A DNA stretch of 64,000 nt from JAFDVL01 sp043783625. GTDB lineage: Bacteria > Acidobacteriota > Blastocatellia > RBC074. The notes beneath the pieces are model-generated. The model was not told the DNA's origin and ran no database searches. It saw only the letters and a list, made by a program, of their open reading frames with translations. The stretch's first letter is position 1. The number at the start of each line of letters is the position of its first letter. This document shows positions 45,274 to 54,444 of this stretch, piece by piece. The stretch spans positions 26,004 through 90,003 of the forward strand of contig JAYVZE010000207.1 in assembly GCA_043783625.1 (NCBI GenBank), in the 5' to 3' direction. Position numbers and translations under genes: made by a program.

Positions 45274-47379
45274 ATGATTAAAGTTGCAATTGTCGGCGGT
45301 GGTCCCGGAGGGTTAATGGCCGCCCATCTGCTGGAGCAAAAATGTGATGCTCCCTGTGATATTACAGTTTTTGAAGCCAGTGACAGAGTCGGCGGAAAAA
45401 TTATCACACGGCGATTTGATAAGGCTAATGTGAAATATGAAGCCGGCGTTGCCGAGCTTTATGGATATTCAAAAACGGGACCCGATCCGTTGCGTGAATT
45501 GATTGTTGATAAGCTCGGATTGCAAATCGTTCCAATGGACGGCGAGACCGTTGTACTGGACGATAAAATCCTTCGGAATCAATCCGAAATTAAAAAACTT
45601 TTAGGTGCGGCGACGCTAGAATCAATCCGAAATTTTCGTCGTAAATGCCAGACTTTGCTCACGCCGGAAGAATATTACGAAGGACATTGGCAGGATGATA
45701 ACGATCACGATTGGGCTGATCGTACCTGCCAAAATTTGCTTGATGAAAATGTCTCTGATCCGGTGGCGCGAAAATATTTAAAGGTTGCCGCGCATAGTGA
45801 TTTAGCGACCGAACCGCATCTGACCAACGGACTGAACGGGCTGAAAAATTTTCTGATGGATGTCGAAGGCTACATTGAACTTTATTCCATTGTTGGGGGG
45901 AATGAATTACTGATTGAGAAATTGCAGGAACGTTTGGATCAGAGTCCTGAATGTCACATCAAGCTCAATAGCTCCGTGACAAGAATCGAAAAAACTCCTG
46001 AAGCTAAATATCGCGTCACGATCAAACGTGATCGCCAGATTGAGACACAGGATTTTGATTTGGTTGCGGTTGCCTTACCCAATAATTGGGTGAATACGAT
46101 TGATTATGGCGGCGAAAAATTATCGAATGCTTTGCTGCAACACCACGCCTATTATGATTATCCGGCGCATTACGTGCGAGTCACAATTCTTTTCAAAGAG
46201 CGATATTGGAAAGACCTGATTACCGACTCATGGTTTATGTCGGATGCGTTTGGCGGCTGTTGTGTGTATGACGAAACTTCGCGGCTCGAAGGCCACGGCT
46301 ACGGTGCGCTCGGATGGTTAATCGCGGGAACCGATGCGTTGACGATGGCGAATTTTACCGATGAAGAGTTGGTTGAAAAAGCCCTGCAATCATTACCCGA
46401 AGCCCTGCAAAAAGGGCGCCAACTATTCGTGGAAGGCAAAGTGCATCGCTGGCTTTACTCGGTCAATGCGCAGCCCGGCGGCTCTCCGGTGAAAAACCCG
46501 AAGCGGCGTCATATTCCTGAACCAAAAGATCATCCCGGCTTGTACGTGATCGGCGATTATTTGTTTGATTCGACGCTGAATGGAGTACTGGATTCAGCGG
46601 ATTTCGTGACTGATATGATGCTGGATGGAATGATGCGGAAGTGGTACGAAGAAACCGTTCTGGCGAAGGGGCAGGCAGATTTTAAGGTGCAAGAAGCTGG
46701 AATTATTGGTGGAAAAATCAGTCGTCAATATTTTGAGAATTATCATGGACTAGGAAATTATTCAGATCATTATCATCGTTTCTTCGATGCGAAATTTGTG
46801 AAGGAATCTATTGCGACGGCGTGGAAACCGGAGAAAAAATACAAATTACTGGTGACCGGATCAGGTAATGGTTTGGTGCTTGAAGCACTGGCAAAAACTG
46901 ACATCGAAGCCTGGGGGATTGAAAATAATCGCTATATTCACGGACTCACCGATCAGAAAATTCGCAAACGAAATCTTTTGGGAGATGTCCGAAAATTGCC
47001 TTTCAAGAACAATCAATTTGATTTTGTGTATGACACTACGCTGGGATATTTATCGGAGCGCGAGGCCATCAAAGCCATTAAAGAATTATATCGGGTCACC
47101 AAACGCGGCGTGATTTTTGCGGCGGCTTCGACTGACATTAAACCGCAGGTTGTGCAAAAATATCGCCTCTTCGACGGCGTCAAAACTTTATTGACGTTAT
47201 GGGAATGGTCGGAGCTTTTTCTGGCAAATGGCTTTGATTTAGAAGTGAATAGTGAGCGCACTTTGAAGAAACTCTGGCGTTTGGAAGCAAGCACCAGAAA
47301 CGGAGATGGAAGCTGGTACAACGACCTCGAAAGCATTCGCTATTGTTATTTCTCGAAATTAGAAGAAGAGGATGAGTAA
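45274..47379 (+). CDS. FAD amine-oxidase/desaturase-like protein fused to a SAM methyltransferase
   Basis: 701 residues, start MIKVAIVGGGPGGLMAAHLLE. Residues 1-450 are an FAD oxidoreductase of the monoamine-oxidase/phytoene-desaturase type: dinucleotide motif GGGPGGL, FEASDRVGGKI, and the C-terminal FAD block GLYVIGDYLFDSTLNGVLDSAD. After a linker (about 455-515) comes a class I methyltransferase (about 523-690): YKLLVTGSGNGLVLEALA as motif I, LLGDVRKLPFKNNQFDFVYD as motifs II-IV and YRVTKRGVIFAAAS. The fusion points to consecutive oxidation and methylation of one substrate. An ABC exporter follows after a hairpin, and no other biosynthetic gene is nearby. Substrate unknown. Confidence 0.83.
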   Translation: MIKVAIVGGGPGGLMAAHLLEQKCDAPCDITVFEASDRVGGKIITRRFDKANVKYEAGVAELYGYSKTGPDPLRELIVDKLGLQIVPMDGETVVLDDKILRNQSEIKKLLGAATLESIRNFRRKCQTLLTPEEYYEGHWQDDNDHDWADRTCQNLLDENVSDPVARKYLKVAAHSDLATEPHLTNGLNGLKNFLMDVEGYIELYSIVGGNELLIEKLQERLDQSPECHIKLNSSVTRIEKTPEAKYRVTIKRDRQIETQDFDLVAVALPNNWVNTIDYGGEKLSNALLQHHAYYDYPAHYVRVTILFKERYWKDLITDSWFMSDAFGGCCVYDETSRLEGHGYGALGWLIAGTDALTMANFTDEELVEKALQSLPEALQKGRQLFVEGKVHRWLYSVNAQPGGSPVKNPKRRHIPEPKDHPGLYVIGDYLFDSTLNGVLDSADFVTDMMLDGMMRKWYEETVLAKGQADFKVQEAGIIGGKISRQYFENYHGLGNYSDHYHRFFDAKFVKESIATAWKPEKKYKLLVTGSGNGLVLEALAKTDIEAWGIENNRYIHGLTDQKIRKRNLLGDVRKLPFKNNQFDFVYDTTLGYLSEREAIKAIKELYRVTKRGVIFAAASTDIKPQVVQKYRLFDGVKTLLTLWEWSELFLANGFDLEVNSERTLKKLWRLEASTRNGDGSWYNDLESIRYCYFSKLEEEDE

Positions 47380-47407
47380 CCCGATTTTCTAAGCTTTCTA
47401 ATGAAAT

Positions 47408-47476
47408 TGTGGAGCGGGTTCTTTACCCGCTCTTGTTTTCCAGCATTAAATTGGCGGGTAAAGAACCCGCTCCACA
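47408..47476. repeat. Perfect 23-bp hairpin (GGAGCGGGTTCTTTACCC type)
   Basis: Arms 47408-47430 and 47454-47476 are perfect 23-nt reverse complements with a 23-nt loop. It separates the fusion gene and the ABC exporter on the same strand, and ends 17 bp before the ATG. It could be an attenuator or a mobile palindrome. Unrelated in sequence to the other hairpins. Confidence 0.88.
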
Positions 47477-47492
47477 TTCTACGAAGAAACTT

Positions 47493-49424
47493 ATGCCCCC
47501 AAAAAAAGAAATCGAAGAAGACCTCGAAGACCCTGAAGAAGAGGATGACGATGAAGACGGTGATGACGAAGAAGATGAAGAGGGTCTTGAAGCTGACGAC
47601 GAAGCTGATGATGAGGACGATGACGACGACGATGAAATAGAAGATTATGATGCGACCCAGATCGTCGGAGCTTTCAAAAGTGTAGTGAGCTTTATTCGTC
47701 CCTATTTTAGTGCCTACCGCTCAAAAATTTTCCTGCTTTCGACCGGTGTTTTGCTGGAAGCCTCCTTTAATGCTGCTTTCCCGTTTTGTTTGAAATATCT
47801 GCTGGACGATGCGCTTTACGAAGAAGATCACGAAGCGCTGGAATGGATTCTGGGAGTTTTAGGCGTGCTCGGCATTCTGATTTCAGTGGCCAGCGTGGCG
47901 TATGATTATTTGAATGCCAAAGTCGGATCGAAGATTATCGGCGACATTCGACAAAGAATTTTTGAGTACACGCAAACCCTCTCAGCCGAATTTTATTCCC
48001 GTACCAAAGTTGGCGAAGTTTTATCGCGTTTTTCGACGGATATGGTGGATGTCGAAGACGCCATTATGCACGCCACTTCGTGGGGAGCTTTGCCGCTGGT
48101 CGAACTTTTAACCGGAACGGCGTTGCTCTTTTATTTGAATTGGAAACTGGCCAGCGCCGCCATGTTGATTTTTCCCATCACCTTGATTGGATCACGCTTT
48201 TTTTCCAAGAAAGCCATTGTTGCCAGCTATCAGAAAAAAGAGCTGGAAGCCGCAACCATGAGTGTCGTTTCGGAAAATGTGATGGCGCAATCGGTCGTCA
48301 AAGCGTTTGGTTTGCGCGGCATTTCTTCCATGTGGTTTCAGCTTCGCAACTCAAACTTGGTCACTACTTCCAGCCGCGTTTACTTTCTCAGTGCCATGAT
48401 TGAACGCTCCGTCACTGTTTCTGTACTGATGCTTCATCTCGTTATTTTGGGGTTTGGTTCGTATCTGGTGTTGCAAAATATGGTCTTCCATCAAGGCGGC
48501 TTGACGATTGGTTCGCTGGTGGCTTTTGAAGGCGTATTTTGGGAGCTGAGTTACAACATCGGACACGTCACCGGATACATTCCAGCCTTAATTCATGCGG
48601 CTGGCAGCATTCAGCATATCAATGATTTGCTGGATGAAGAGCCGCAAGTGCCGGACCAGCCCGATGCGATTGAGTTACCAGATTTTGAGCAGGAAATTGT
48701 TTTTAATAATGTAGATTTCAGTTACACCGGAGAGCAAAAACAGCTCAAAAAGCTGAGCCTGACAATTCCCAAAGGCATCAAAGTTGCCATTGTCGGGCCG
48801 AGCGGTTCCGGCAAAAGTACGATCATTAATTTATTGCTCAGGTTTTATGAACCGGGTTCCGGTTCGATCACGATTGATGGCATTAAACTGGGCGACATCA
48901 AACGGGATTCGTTGCTCTCAAAAATAGCGGTCGTTTTTCAGGATAATATCCTTTTCAATATCAGCATCCGCGAAAATATTCGGCTTGGAAATCTGAACGC
49001 GACCGACGAAGAAGTCGAAGCCGCCGCCCGCGCTGCCGAAATTCATAAATTTGTGAAAGGCTTGCCCCTCGGCTACGACACCATCGCCGGAGAGCGTGGC
49101 AGTATGTTATCAGGCGGTCAACGCCAACGCATTGCCATTGCACGCGCCATCGTTCGCAACCCCGCGATCTTGATTTTGGATGAAGCCACCTCCGCGCTGG
49201 ATCAAACCACCGAAGCTGCGATTAATGCGACGTTGCGGAAAATCGGAACTGGGCGAACCGTAATTGCCGTCACGCATCGCTTAGCCTCCACTGCCGATGC
49301 CGACAAGATCGTTGTGCTGGATCGCGGCAAATTAGTTGAAGCCGGAACTCATGCCGAATTGCTGGCGAAAAAAGGTGTTTTCAGCCAGCTCTGGCGCAAG
49401 CAGAGCGGCAAGGGAAAGGCATAG
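47493..49424 (+). CDS. ABC exporter with Asp/Glu-rich N-terminal extension
   Basis: 643 residues from the ATG at 47493; the longer open frame upstream runs through the hairpin. Residues 7-53 are almost entirely Asp/Glu (EEEDDDEDGDDEEDEE and similar). Six transmembrane helices follow (about 75-360: PYFSAYRSKIFLLSTGVLLE onward), then a nucleotide-binding domain with Walker A GPSGSGKST, Q-loop VVFQDNILFN, signature LSGGQRQR, Walker B ILILDEATSALD and the switch His in AVTHR. A homodimeric type IV exporter of the MsbA/LmrA kind. Located after the oxidase-methyltransferase gene, it may export its product. The acidic arm is unusual and could bind cations or a basic partner. Confidence 0.92.
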   Translation: MPPKKEIEEDLEDPEEEDDDEDGDDEEDEEGLEADDEADDEDDDDDDEIEDYDATQIVGAFKSVVSFIRPYFSAYRSKIFLLSTGVLLEASFNAAFPFCLKYLLDDALYEEDHEALEWILGVLGVLGILISVASVAYDYLNAKVGSKIIGDIRQRIFEYTQTLSAEFYSRTKVGEVLSRFSTDMVDVEDAIMHATSWGALPLVELLTGTALLFYLNWKLASAAMLIFPITLIGSRFFSKKAIVASYQKKELEAATMSVVSENVMAQSVVKAFGLRGISSMWFQLRNSNLVTTSSRVYFLSAMIERSVTVSVLMLHLVILGFGSYLVLQNMVFHQGGLTIGSLVAFEGVFWELSYNIGHVTGYIPALIHAAGSIQHINDLLDEEPQVPDQPDAIELPDFEQEIVFNNVDFSYTGEQKQLKKLSLTIPKGIKVAIVGPSGSGKSTIINLLLRFYEPGSGSITIDGIKLGDIKRDSLLSKIAVVFQDNILFNISIRENIRLGNLNATDEEVEAAARAAEIHKFVKGLPLGYDTIAGERGSMLSGGQRQRIAIARAIVRNPAILILDEATSALDQTTEAAINATLRKIGTGRTVIAVTHRLASTADADKIVVLDRGKLVEAGTHAELLAKKGVFSQLWRKQSGKGKA

Positions 49425-49670
49425 TCAACAGAGCCGTAAAGCGATCATGATCGTCGTCCATCTGAAATTTGGTGAGGGAAAATAAGCAGAGCCGATCATT
49501 TTCAACGCGGTATCACTGCAACTGAAGTGATTGCAAAAGGCTAAGTGCCGTCGTCGCCCTCCCGTGTTTTTGACGCTATTGCTACCCGACGATATTCAAT
49601 CGCAATTATTCCCCTTGTAAGTCTCGTAAATCTTTGCAATCATTATCCCGCCATTTTAAATTTTGGGTGG
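49425..49670 (+). promoter_or_regulatory. Probable CRISPR leader
   Basis: 246 bp between the ABC exporter and the first repeat, without a gene. TTGACG (49570-49575) and TATTCA (49593-49598) are separated by 17 bp and could be the array promoter, placing the start near 49605, 65 nt before the first repeat. The final 60 bp are AT-rich. Orientation agrees with the ATTGAAAC end of the repeats acting as 5' handle of crRNA. Confidence 0.45.
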
Positions 49671-50613
49671 CTTTTTATCGAACCATTGTGGAATTGAAAC
49701 GCGTGTACGGCACAAAGAATATCCCGAGTCGTTGGCCTTTTTATCGAACCATTGTGGAATTGAAACGATACCTGAATATTAGGTACTGTTAAAGATGGGA
49801 TACTTTTTATCGAACCATTGTGGAATTGAAACCGAACATCCAACGGCTCTTTGTAGACACGCCGACTTTTTATCGAACCATTGTGGAATTGAAACTTCCA
49901 CCTGCGCTGCCATTGTCGGGAAGCGGTTTTCCTTTTTATCGAACCATTGTGGAATTGAAACTCGGCAATAACTTTACCGCGAACGTAGCTCTGCACCTTT
50001 TTATCGAACCATTGTGGAATTGAAACTTTTAGCGAATCAATTTCACCATGACGCATTCCGGCTTTTTATCGAACCATTGTGGAATTGAAACTTTTGATAC
50101 ATCCCTATTGCTTTCGACAGGCATCTTTTTATCGAACCATTGTGGAATTGAAACCTGAAAACCATTGGCGGACTGATTGGCAGCGTTGCTTTTTATCGAA
50201 CCATTGTGGAATTGAAACCTAAGGCCATTACGAGTGGCGAGGGGACAATAATCTTTTTATCGAACCATTGTGGAATTGAAACGAATTTGAATTAATCAAA
50301 ATCGAAGGACTTCTTGAACTTTTTATCGAACCATTGTGGAATTGAAACACAGCACTGATGTTTTGCTTCAGGATGATGAGATTGCTTTTTATCGAACCAT
50401 TGTGGAATTGAAACAAACGCGTGACAGTAATTATATGGGTGTTCAGGGTTCTTTTTATCGAACCATTGTGGAATTGAAACGCGTCCAATGGAGGCGTTAG
50501 CCTGGCATGACATTGGCTTTTTATCGAACCATTGTGGAATTGAAACTAAATGCGATAATCCATTGTGCGTGCGTCCTGACCATCTTTTTATCGAACCATT
50601 GTGGAATTGAAAC
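49671..50613 (+). CRISPR. CRISPR array, 15 repeats of 30 bp, 14 spacers, no cas genes in window
   Basis: Fifteen 30-bp repeats start at 49671, 49737, 49803, 49866, 49932, 49997, 50062, 50125, 50189, 50253, 50319, 50385, 50451, 50517 and 50584. They open CTTTTTATCGAACC and end GTGGAATTGAAAC; all appear identical by eye. Spacers are 33-37 bp. The ATTGAAAC end is typical of the crRNA 5' tag in type I-A/B/D and type III systems, so transcription is expected on the plus strand with the leader upstream. After the last repeat, the sequence to 50646 ends TTTGAAAC, perhaps a decayed final repeat half. No cas gene lies within 13 kb either side. ORFs across the array (repeating NGSIK) are artefacts. Confidence 0.97.
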
Positions 50614-50779
50614 GATGATCATCTCTCCTGCCGTTACATTTGAAACTTGCTAGAATTCAGCCAACACCACCGAAAAAATGAGATGGATTTAAGCCTCATC
50701 AACTATCGTAACGATGGTGCAGGTGATATATTACCGCTTCACCTTCGAGAAGAATCAAACAAATTCAGGAGATATACTT

Positions 50780-53389
50780 GTGTTGCATTTCAAAAAATCC
50801 ATCGCACTGCTCATCATGTTTTCCGCCACAGGCTTTGCGCAATCGGCTCAGCCTGCTCAATCTTCAAGAACCTTACCAGGGCAGAAATCTGCTGGAATGT
50901 TGCTGCCCAACGGGTGGACGTTGACGCCCGAAGGCAAGCAAATTCCCGTCAGCGATTTGCCGATGAACATGGAACTCAGCAGCGATGGAAGGTTTTTGCT
51001 GGTGACGACGAATGGCAACGGCGAGCAGGAAGTGGATATTATTGATGTCGCTTCGCAGCAAATTCTGCAAACGGTCAAAATTCCGAAATCATGGTTGGGT
51101 TTAGCATTTGCTCCTGATGGCAAGCGATTTTTTGTTTCCGGCGGAGACGATAATGAAATTTTGATTTTCAATTTTGCTGATGGCAAAGCCAGCGAAGCCG
51201 GAAAAATTGCGTTGGAATCGAAAGATTTTCACGCGCTGCCTTACAAGCAAAGAAGCTCCGCCCGCAGCGCAGGCAAAGGCGAAACTTCATTTCCCGCCGG
51301 GATCGTAATTTCTCCAGACGGTAAAAAACTTTACGCGGCTGAAAATCTCAACAACAAAATCGCCGTCGTTGATCTGGCGACGAATGAAGTTGTGAACCGC
51401 ATCAATGTTGGCGAATATCCGTATGATTGCACAATCTCGAAAGACGGCAAAAAATTGTACGTCAGCAATTGGGGCGCAAGAAATGTTGGCGTGATTGATA
51501 CTGCTTCAAATCAGGTTATCGGCAACATTCAAACAGGCGATCATCCGAATGATTTGGAGCTTTCGCGCAACGGAAAAATTTTGTATGTCGCCAACGCCAA
51601 CAGCAATACGGTGTCTGTGATTGACACGGCAAAGATGAAAGAAATCGAAGCCATCTCCACCGTGCTGCATCCGAAATCTCCGGCGGGCAGCACGCCGAAC
51701 GCCGTTGCACTTTCACCGGATGAGAAAACTTTGTACGTGGCGAATGCCGATAATAACGATGTCGCCATCGTAGATGTGAGTAAGCGCGGAGCCAGTAAAA
51801 TCAAAGGCTTCATCCCGACCGGATGGTATCCGGCTTCGGTTCGCGCCAGTAAAAATGGCAAGCAGATTTTCGTCGCGAATGGCAAAGGGACGGCTTCCGC
51901 CGCGAATCCAAATGGACCGCAACCATTGCCCGGAAAATCTCGCGCTGAAAGCACAAAAATTGAGTATATCGGCAGTTTGCTGAAAGGTACGATCTCTGTC
52001 ATTGACTTGCCGAATCAAGCTAAGCTTGCGCAGTTGACGAAACAAACATACGCGAATTCGCCGTATACCGATGAATTGCTGCAAGCGGTGCGCGCTCCGA
52101 AAACGGGGACTGCGATTCCGACGCGCGTCGGCGCAGCTTCGCCCATCAAACATGTGATTTATGTCATCAAAGAAAACCGCACGTACGATCAGGTGTTGGG
52201 TGATATGAAAGAAGGCAACGGCGATGCCAGCCTTTGTTTATTTGGCGAAGATGTGACTCCTAACCATCACGCGCTGGCTCGTGAATTTGTTTTGCTTGAT
52301 AATTTTTATGTGGATGCGGAAGTCTCCGCCGACGGTCATAACTGGTCGAATGCGGCATACGCGACAGATTACGTTGAGAAAACCTGGCCGACAAATTATT
52401 CAAGTCGCGGACGCACATACGATTACGAAGGTAGCAAAAAAATTGCCCGTCCGACGAAAGGCTATATTTGGGATTATTGCAAAGCTGCCGGCGTGAGTTA
52501 TCGCAGTTACGGCGAATTCATTGGCGTCCGCGATGTGAAAGTTGGCGGCGGCGGCGCGGCGGATTCTGCGAGCGATGCCAGCCAAAAAGCGCAACGTGAA
52601 AACTACACTATGGAAGAGGCACTGCAGGGACATTTCAGTCCGAATTATCCCTCGTGGAATATGAGTATCAGCGACATCACACGCATCGAAAAATGGATGG
52701 AAGAGTTTCGGGTTTATGAGCAAAACGGGCAGATGCCAAACTTTAATGTGCTGCGAATTGGCAACGATCATACCGAAGGAACGAAGGTTGGCGCACCGAC
52801 CCCGCGTGCGTATGTCGCACAAAACGATCAAGCTCTCGGAATGTTGATCGAAGCCGTCAGCAATAGTAAATATTGGGCTGACACGGCGATTTTTGTGATT
52901 GAAGACGACGCGCAAAACGGCCCCGATCACGTCGATGCGCACCGCTCCATCGCCTTCGTCGCCAGCGCGTACACGAAAAGAAAATTCGTTGATTCGACGA
53001 TGTACACGACTTCCAGCATGCTGCGGACGATGGAGTTGATTTTAGGCTTGCCTCCGATGAGCCAGTACGATGCGGCTGCGATTCCAATGTATGGATCATT
53101 TACCAACAAAGCGGATTTGACGCCATTTAAAAAGCTGCCCGCGACCTTTGATCTGAACGAAAAGAATCAAAAAGACGCTCCCGGAGCTGTGCGGTCTGCG
53201 CAGCTTGATTTCAGTAAAGAAGACGCCGCGCCGGATATTGAATTCAATGAAATCATCTGGAAGTCAGTGAAAGGTGCGAACTCACAAATGCCCGCGCCTG
53301 TCCGTAGTGCGTTTGTGCGAGCAGTGGATAAGGACGGCGAGGAAGCAGAGGAACGTGAAGAACGAGCAAAGAAAAAACGATCCCGTTAA
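50780..53389 (+). CDS. Exported YVTN beta-propeller fused to a phosphoesterase
   Basis: 869 residues from a GTG at 50780 with GGAG 8 nt upstream; TTG at 50783 is an alternative. A signal peptide (SIALLIMFSATGFAQS) is followed by a YVTN/YncE propeller (about 40-390: YAAENLNNKIAVVDLATNEV, LYVANANSNTVSVIDTAKMK), then a phosphoesterase (PF04185-like) domain with HVIYVIKENRTYDQVLGDM, HALAREFVLLDNFYVDAEVS, DGHNWSNAAYATDYVEKTWP and FVIEDDAQNGPDHVDAHRS. Such fusions are frequent in acidobacteria and may be acid phosphatase or phospholipase C-like enzymes of the periplasm or outside. C-terminus is very charged (EEAEEREERAKKKRSR). No neighbour explains its substrate. Confidence 0.9.
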   Translation: MLHFKKSIALLIMFSATGFAQSAQPAQSSRTLPGQKSAGMLLPNGWTLTPEGKQIPVSDLPMNMELSSDGRFLLVTTNGNGEQEVDIIDVASQQILQTVKIPKSWLGLAFAPDGKRFFVSGGDDNEILIFNFADGKASEAGKIALESKDFHALPYKQRSSARSAGKGETSFPAGIVISPDGKKLYAAENLNNKIAVVDLATNEVVNRINVGEYPYDCTISKDGKKLYVSNWGARNVGVIDTASNQVIGNIQTGDHPNDLELSRNGKILYVANANSNTVSVIDTAKMKEIEAISTVLHPKSPAGSTPNAVALSPDEKTLYVANADNNDVAIVDVSKRGASKIKGFIPTGWYPASVRASKNGKQIFVANGKGTASAANPNGPQPLPGKSRAESTKIEYIGSLLKGTISVIDLPNQAKLAQLTKQTYANSPYTDELLQAVRAPKTGTAIPTRVGAASPIKHVIYVIKENRTYDQVLGDMKEGNGDASLCLFGEDVTPNHHALAREFVLLDNFYVDAEVSADGHNWSNAAYATDYVEKTWPTNYSSRGRTYDYEGSKKIARPTKGYIWDYCKAAGVSYRSYGEFIGVRDVKVGGGGAADSASDASQKAQRENYTMEEALQGHFSPNYPSWNMSISDITRIEKWMEEFRVYEQNGQMPNFNVLRIGNDHTEGTKVGAPTPRAYVAQNDQALGMLIEAVSNSKYWADTAIFVIEDDAQNGPDHVDAHRSIAFVASAYTKRKFVDSTMYTTSSMLRTMELILGLPPMSQYDAAAIPMYGSFTNKADLTPFKKLPATFDLNEKNQKDAPGAVRSAQLDFSKEDAAPDIEFNEIIWKSVKGANSQMPAPVRSAFVRAVDKDGEEAEEREERAKKKRSR

Positions 53390-53445
53390 TTTTGTTGTTA
53401 CAAAATAGCTGGTTGGTATAATGGTGACTACTGGAGTAAATATTT

Positions 53446-53667
53446 ATGGCAGCAAGTAGAAATAAGCGACCAATAAATTCTGACACTCAAAATTTGGGAA
53501 TTCAGGAACTTGAAGAAGCTCTTCGAGAACTTCAGCCGCAATCCAAAATGGGAAGCAGATTAATTGAGTTGTCTTTAAAAGGATTAAGGTCAGGCGTCCA
53601 GCCAATGTCTACCGATGAAATTTCGGACTATTTGGGGAGAACCCGAAATCATGAAAACCTTCATTGA
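53446..53667 (+). CDS. Antitoxin-like small protein before the PIN gene
   Basis: 73 residues with GGAG 9 nt upstream of the ATG. Predicted helices (NLGIQELEEALRELQ, KMGSRLIELSLKGLRSG) and a tail ending MSTDEISDYLGRTRNHENLH. No motif is recognised, but it overlaps the PIN gene start by 17 bp, the normal antitoxin-toxin order. The frame is intact. Confidence 0.7.
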   Translation: MAASRNKRPINSDTQNLGIQELEEALRELQPQSKMGSRLIELSLKGLRSGVQPMSTDEISDYLGRTRNHENLH

Positions 53668-54050
53668 TTCAGGCGTATTGATTACAGGATGGCGAGGTCA
53701 AACAGCTCCACGATTGAAAGCGTTGACGATCTTGAATGAAAGACATCGGCAATTTATTTCTTCCCCTTTTGTCCAACTCGAAGTTTTACCAAAATCTGAG
53801 TATTATAAAAATTTAGATGAGCTGAAATTTTACGATGCGTTTTTTCAAGGCGTGAGTGATTGGGTGCAGGATTGTAATTTGATCACAAAAGAAGGGCTGG
53901 AAATAAGCAAAAAAATTTGGATTGAATGCGCTTGATGCTTTGCATATTGCGGCAGCGGTAATTGCCAATGCCGATGAATTCATAACGGCGGAACGTAAAA
54001 CCTCGCCGTTTAGTCGCGTCTCGATCATCAAAATAATTTCTATTGCTTGA
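53651..54050 (+). pseudogene. PIN-domain toxin split by a frameshift
   Basis: The ATG at 53651 starts MKTFIDSGVLITGWRG (catalytic Asp of the PIN fold), and the frame stops at 53935 after about 95 residues. The +1-shifted frame directly downstream reads FGLNALDALHIAAAVIANADEFITAE and continues to 54050, which is the normal PIN C-terminus. The shift is at the A7 tract 53909-53915; removing one A joins both parts as SKKFGLNALDALH. It may be a dead toxin, phase-variable gene, or a base-call error. VapC-like RNase when intact. Confidence 0.85.
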
Positions 54051-54075
54051 AGTGTAAAACTTTTTGAGAAGTCCG

Positions 54076-54381
54076 ATGGGGAAGCCGAAGCAACCGAACA
54101 GGGAAGCTCTACTAAAAAGCATTAATAACCGAACTTGGCAGGGAAGTTACTGGCCATTCGGACTTTTTTGCAGCGCAATCTGGATCGTGTTCGGATCTTT
54201 TTTATATGGTTGGTGGCTTACCGCTGAAGTTGAAGAAGAATATGCGAGTGGGTTTCGCACTTCTACTGACGACGATTCGAGAGGTCCTCCTTTGTTGGGC
54301 TTCATCATCCTAAATTTCCTGATCGTTTGTGCGATTAATTTGACGATTTGGCTCTATCAACGAAGAAAAAATGTAGCGTGA
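54076..54381 (+). CDS. Two-helix membrane protein of unknown function
   Basis: 101 residues from the ATG at 54076 (an in-frame TTG is 12 nt upstream). Two transmembrane segments (WPFGLFCSAIWIVFGSFLYGW and LLGFIILNFLIVCAINLTIWL) flank a polar Asp/Arg-rich loop. No family recognised. It stands between the broken PIN gene and DinB. Confidence 0.6.
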   Translation: MGKPKQPNREALLKSINNRTWQGSYWPFGLFCSAIWIVFGSFLYGWWLTAEVEEEYASGFRTSTDDDSRGPPLLGFIILNFLIVCAINLTIWLYQRRKNVA

Positions 54382-54444
54382 ACTGTTAATTCGCGCTGTT
54401 CGCCTTACGAAACAATCTTACGAAAAAAAATCACCGGAGCTAAC

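Noticed and set aside
49643..50513. ORFs on the minus strand across the CRISPR array with repeating NGSIK segments
   Set aside because: They are translations of the repeat itself and spacers; no coding character.
53909..53915. Programmed ribosomal frameshift at the A7 run
   Set aside because: No downstream pseudoknot or conserved signal is seen, and a second homopolymer lesion nearby makes error or decay likelier.
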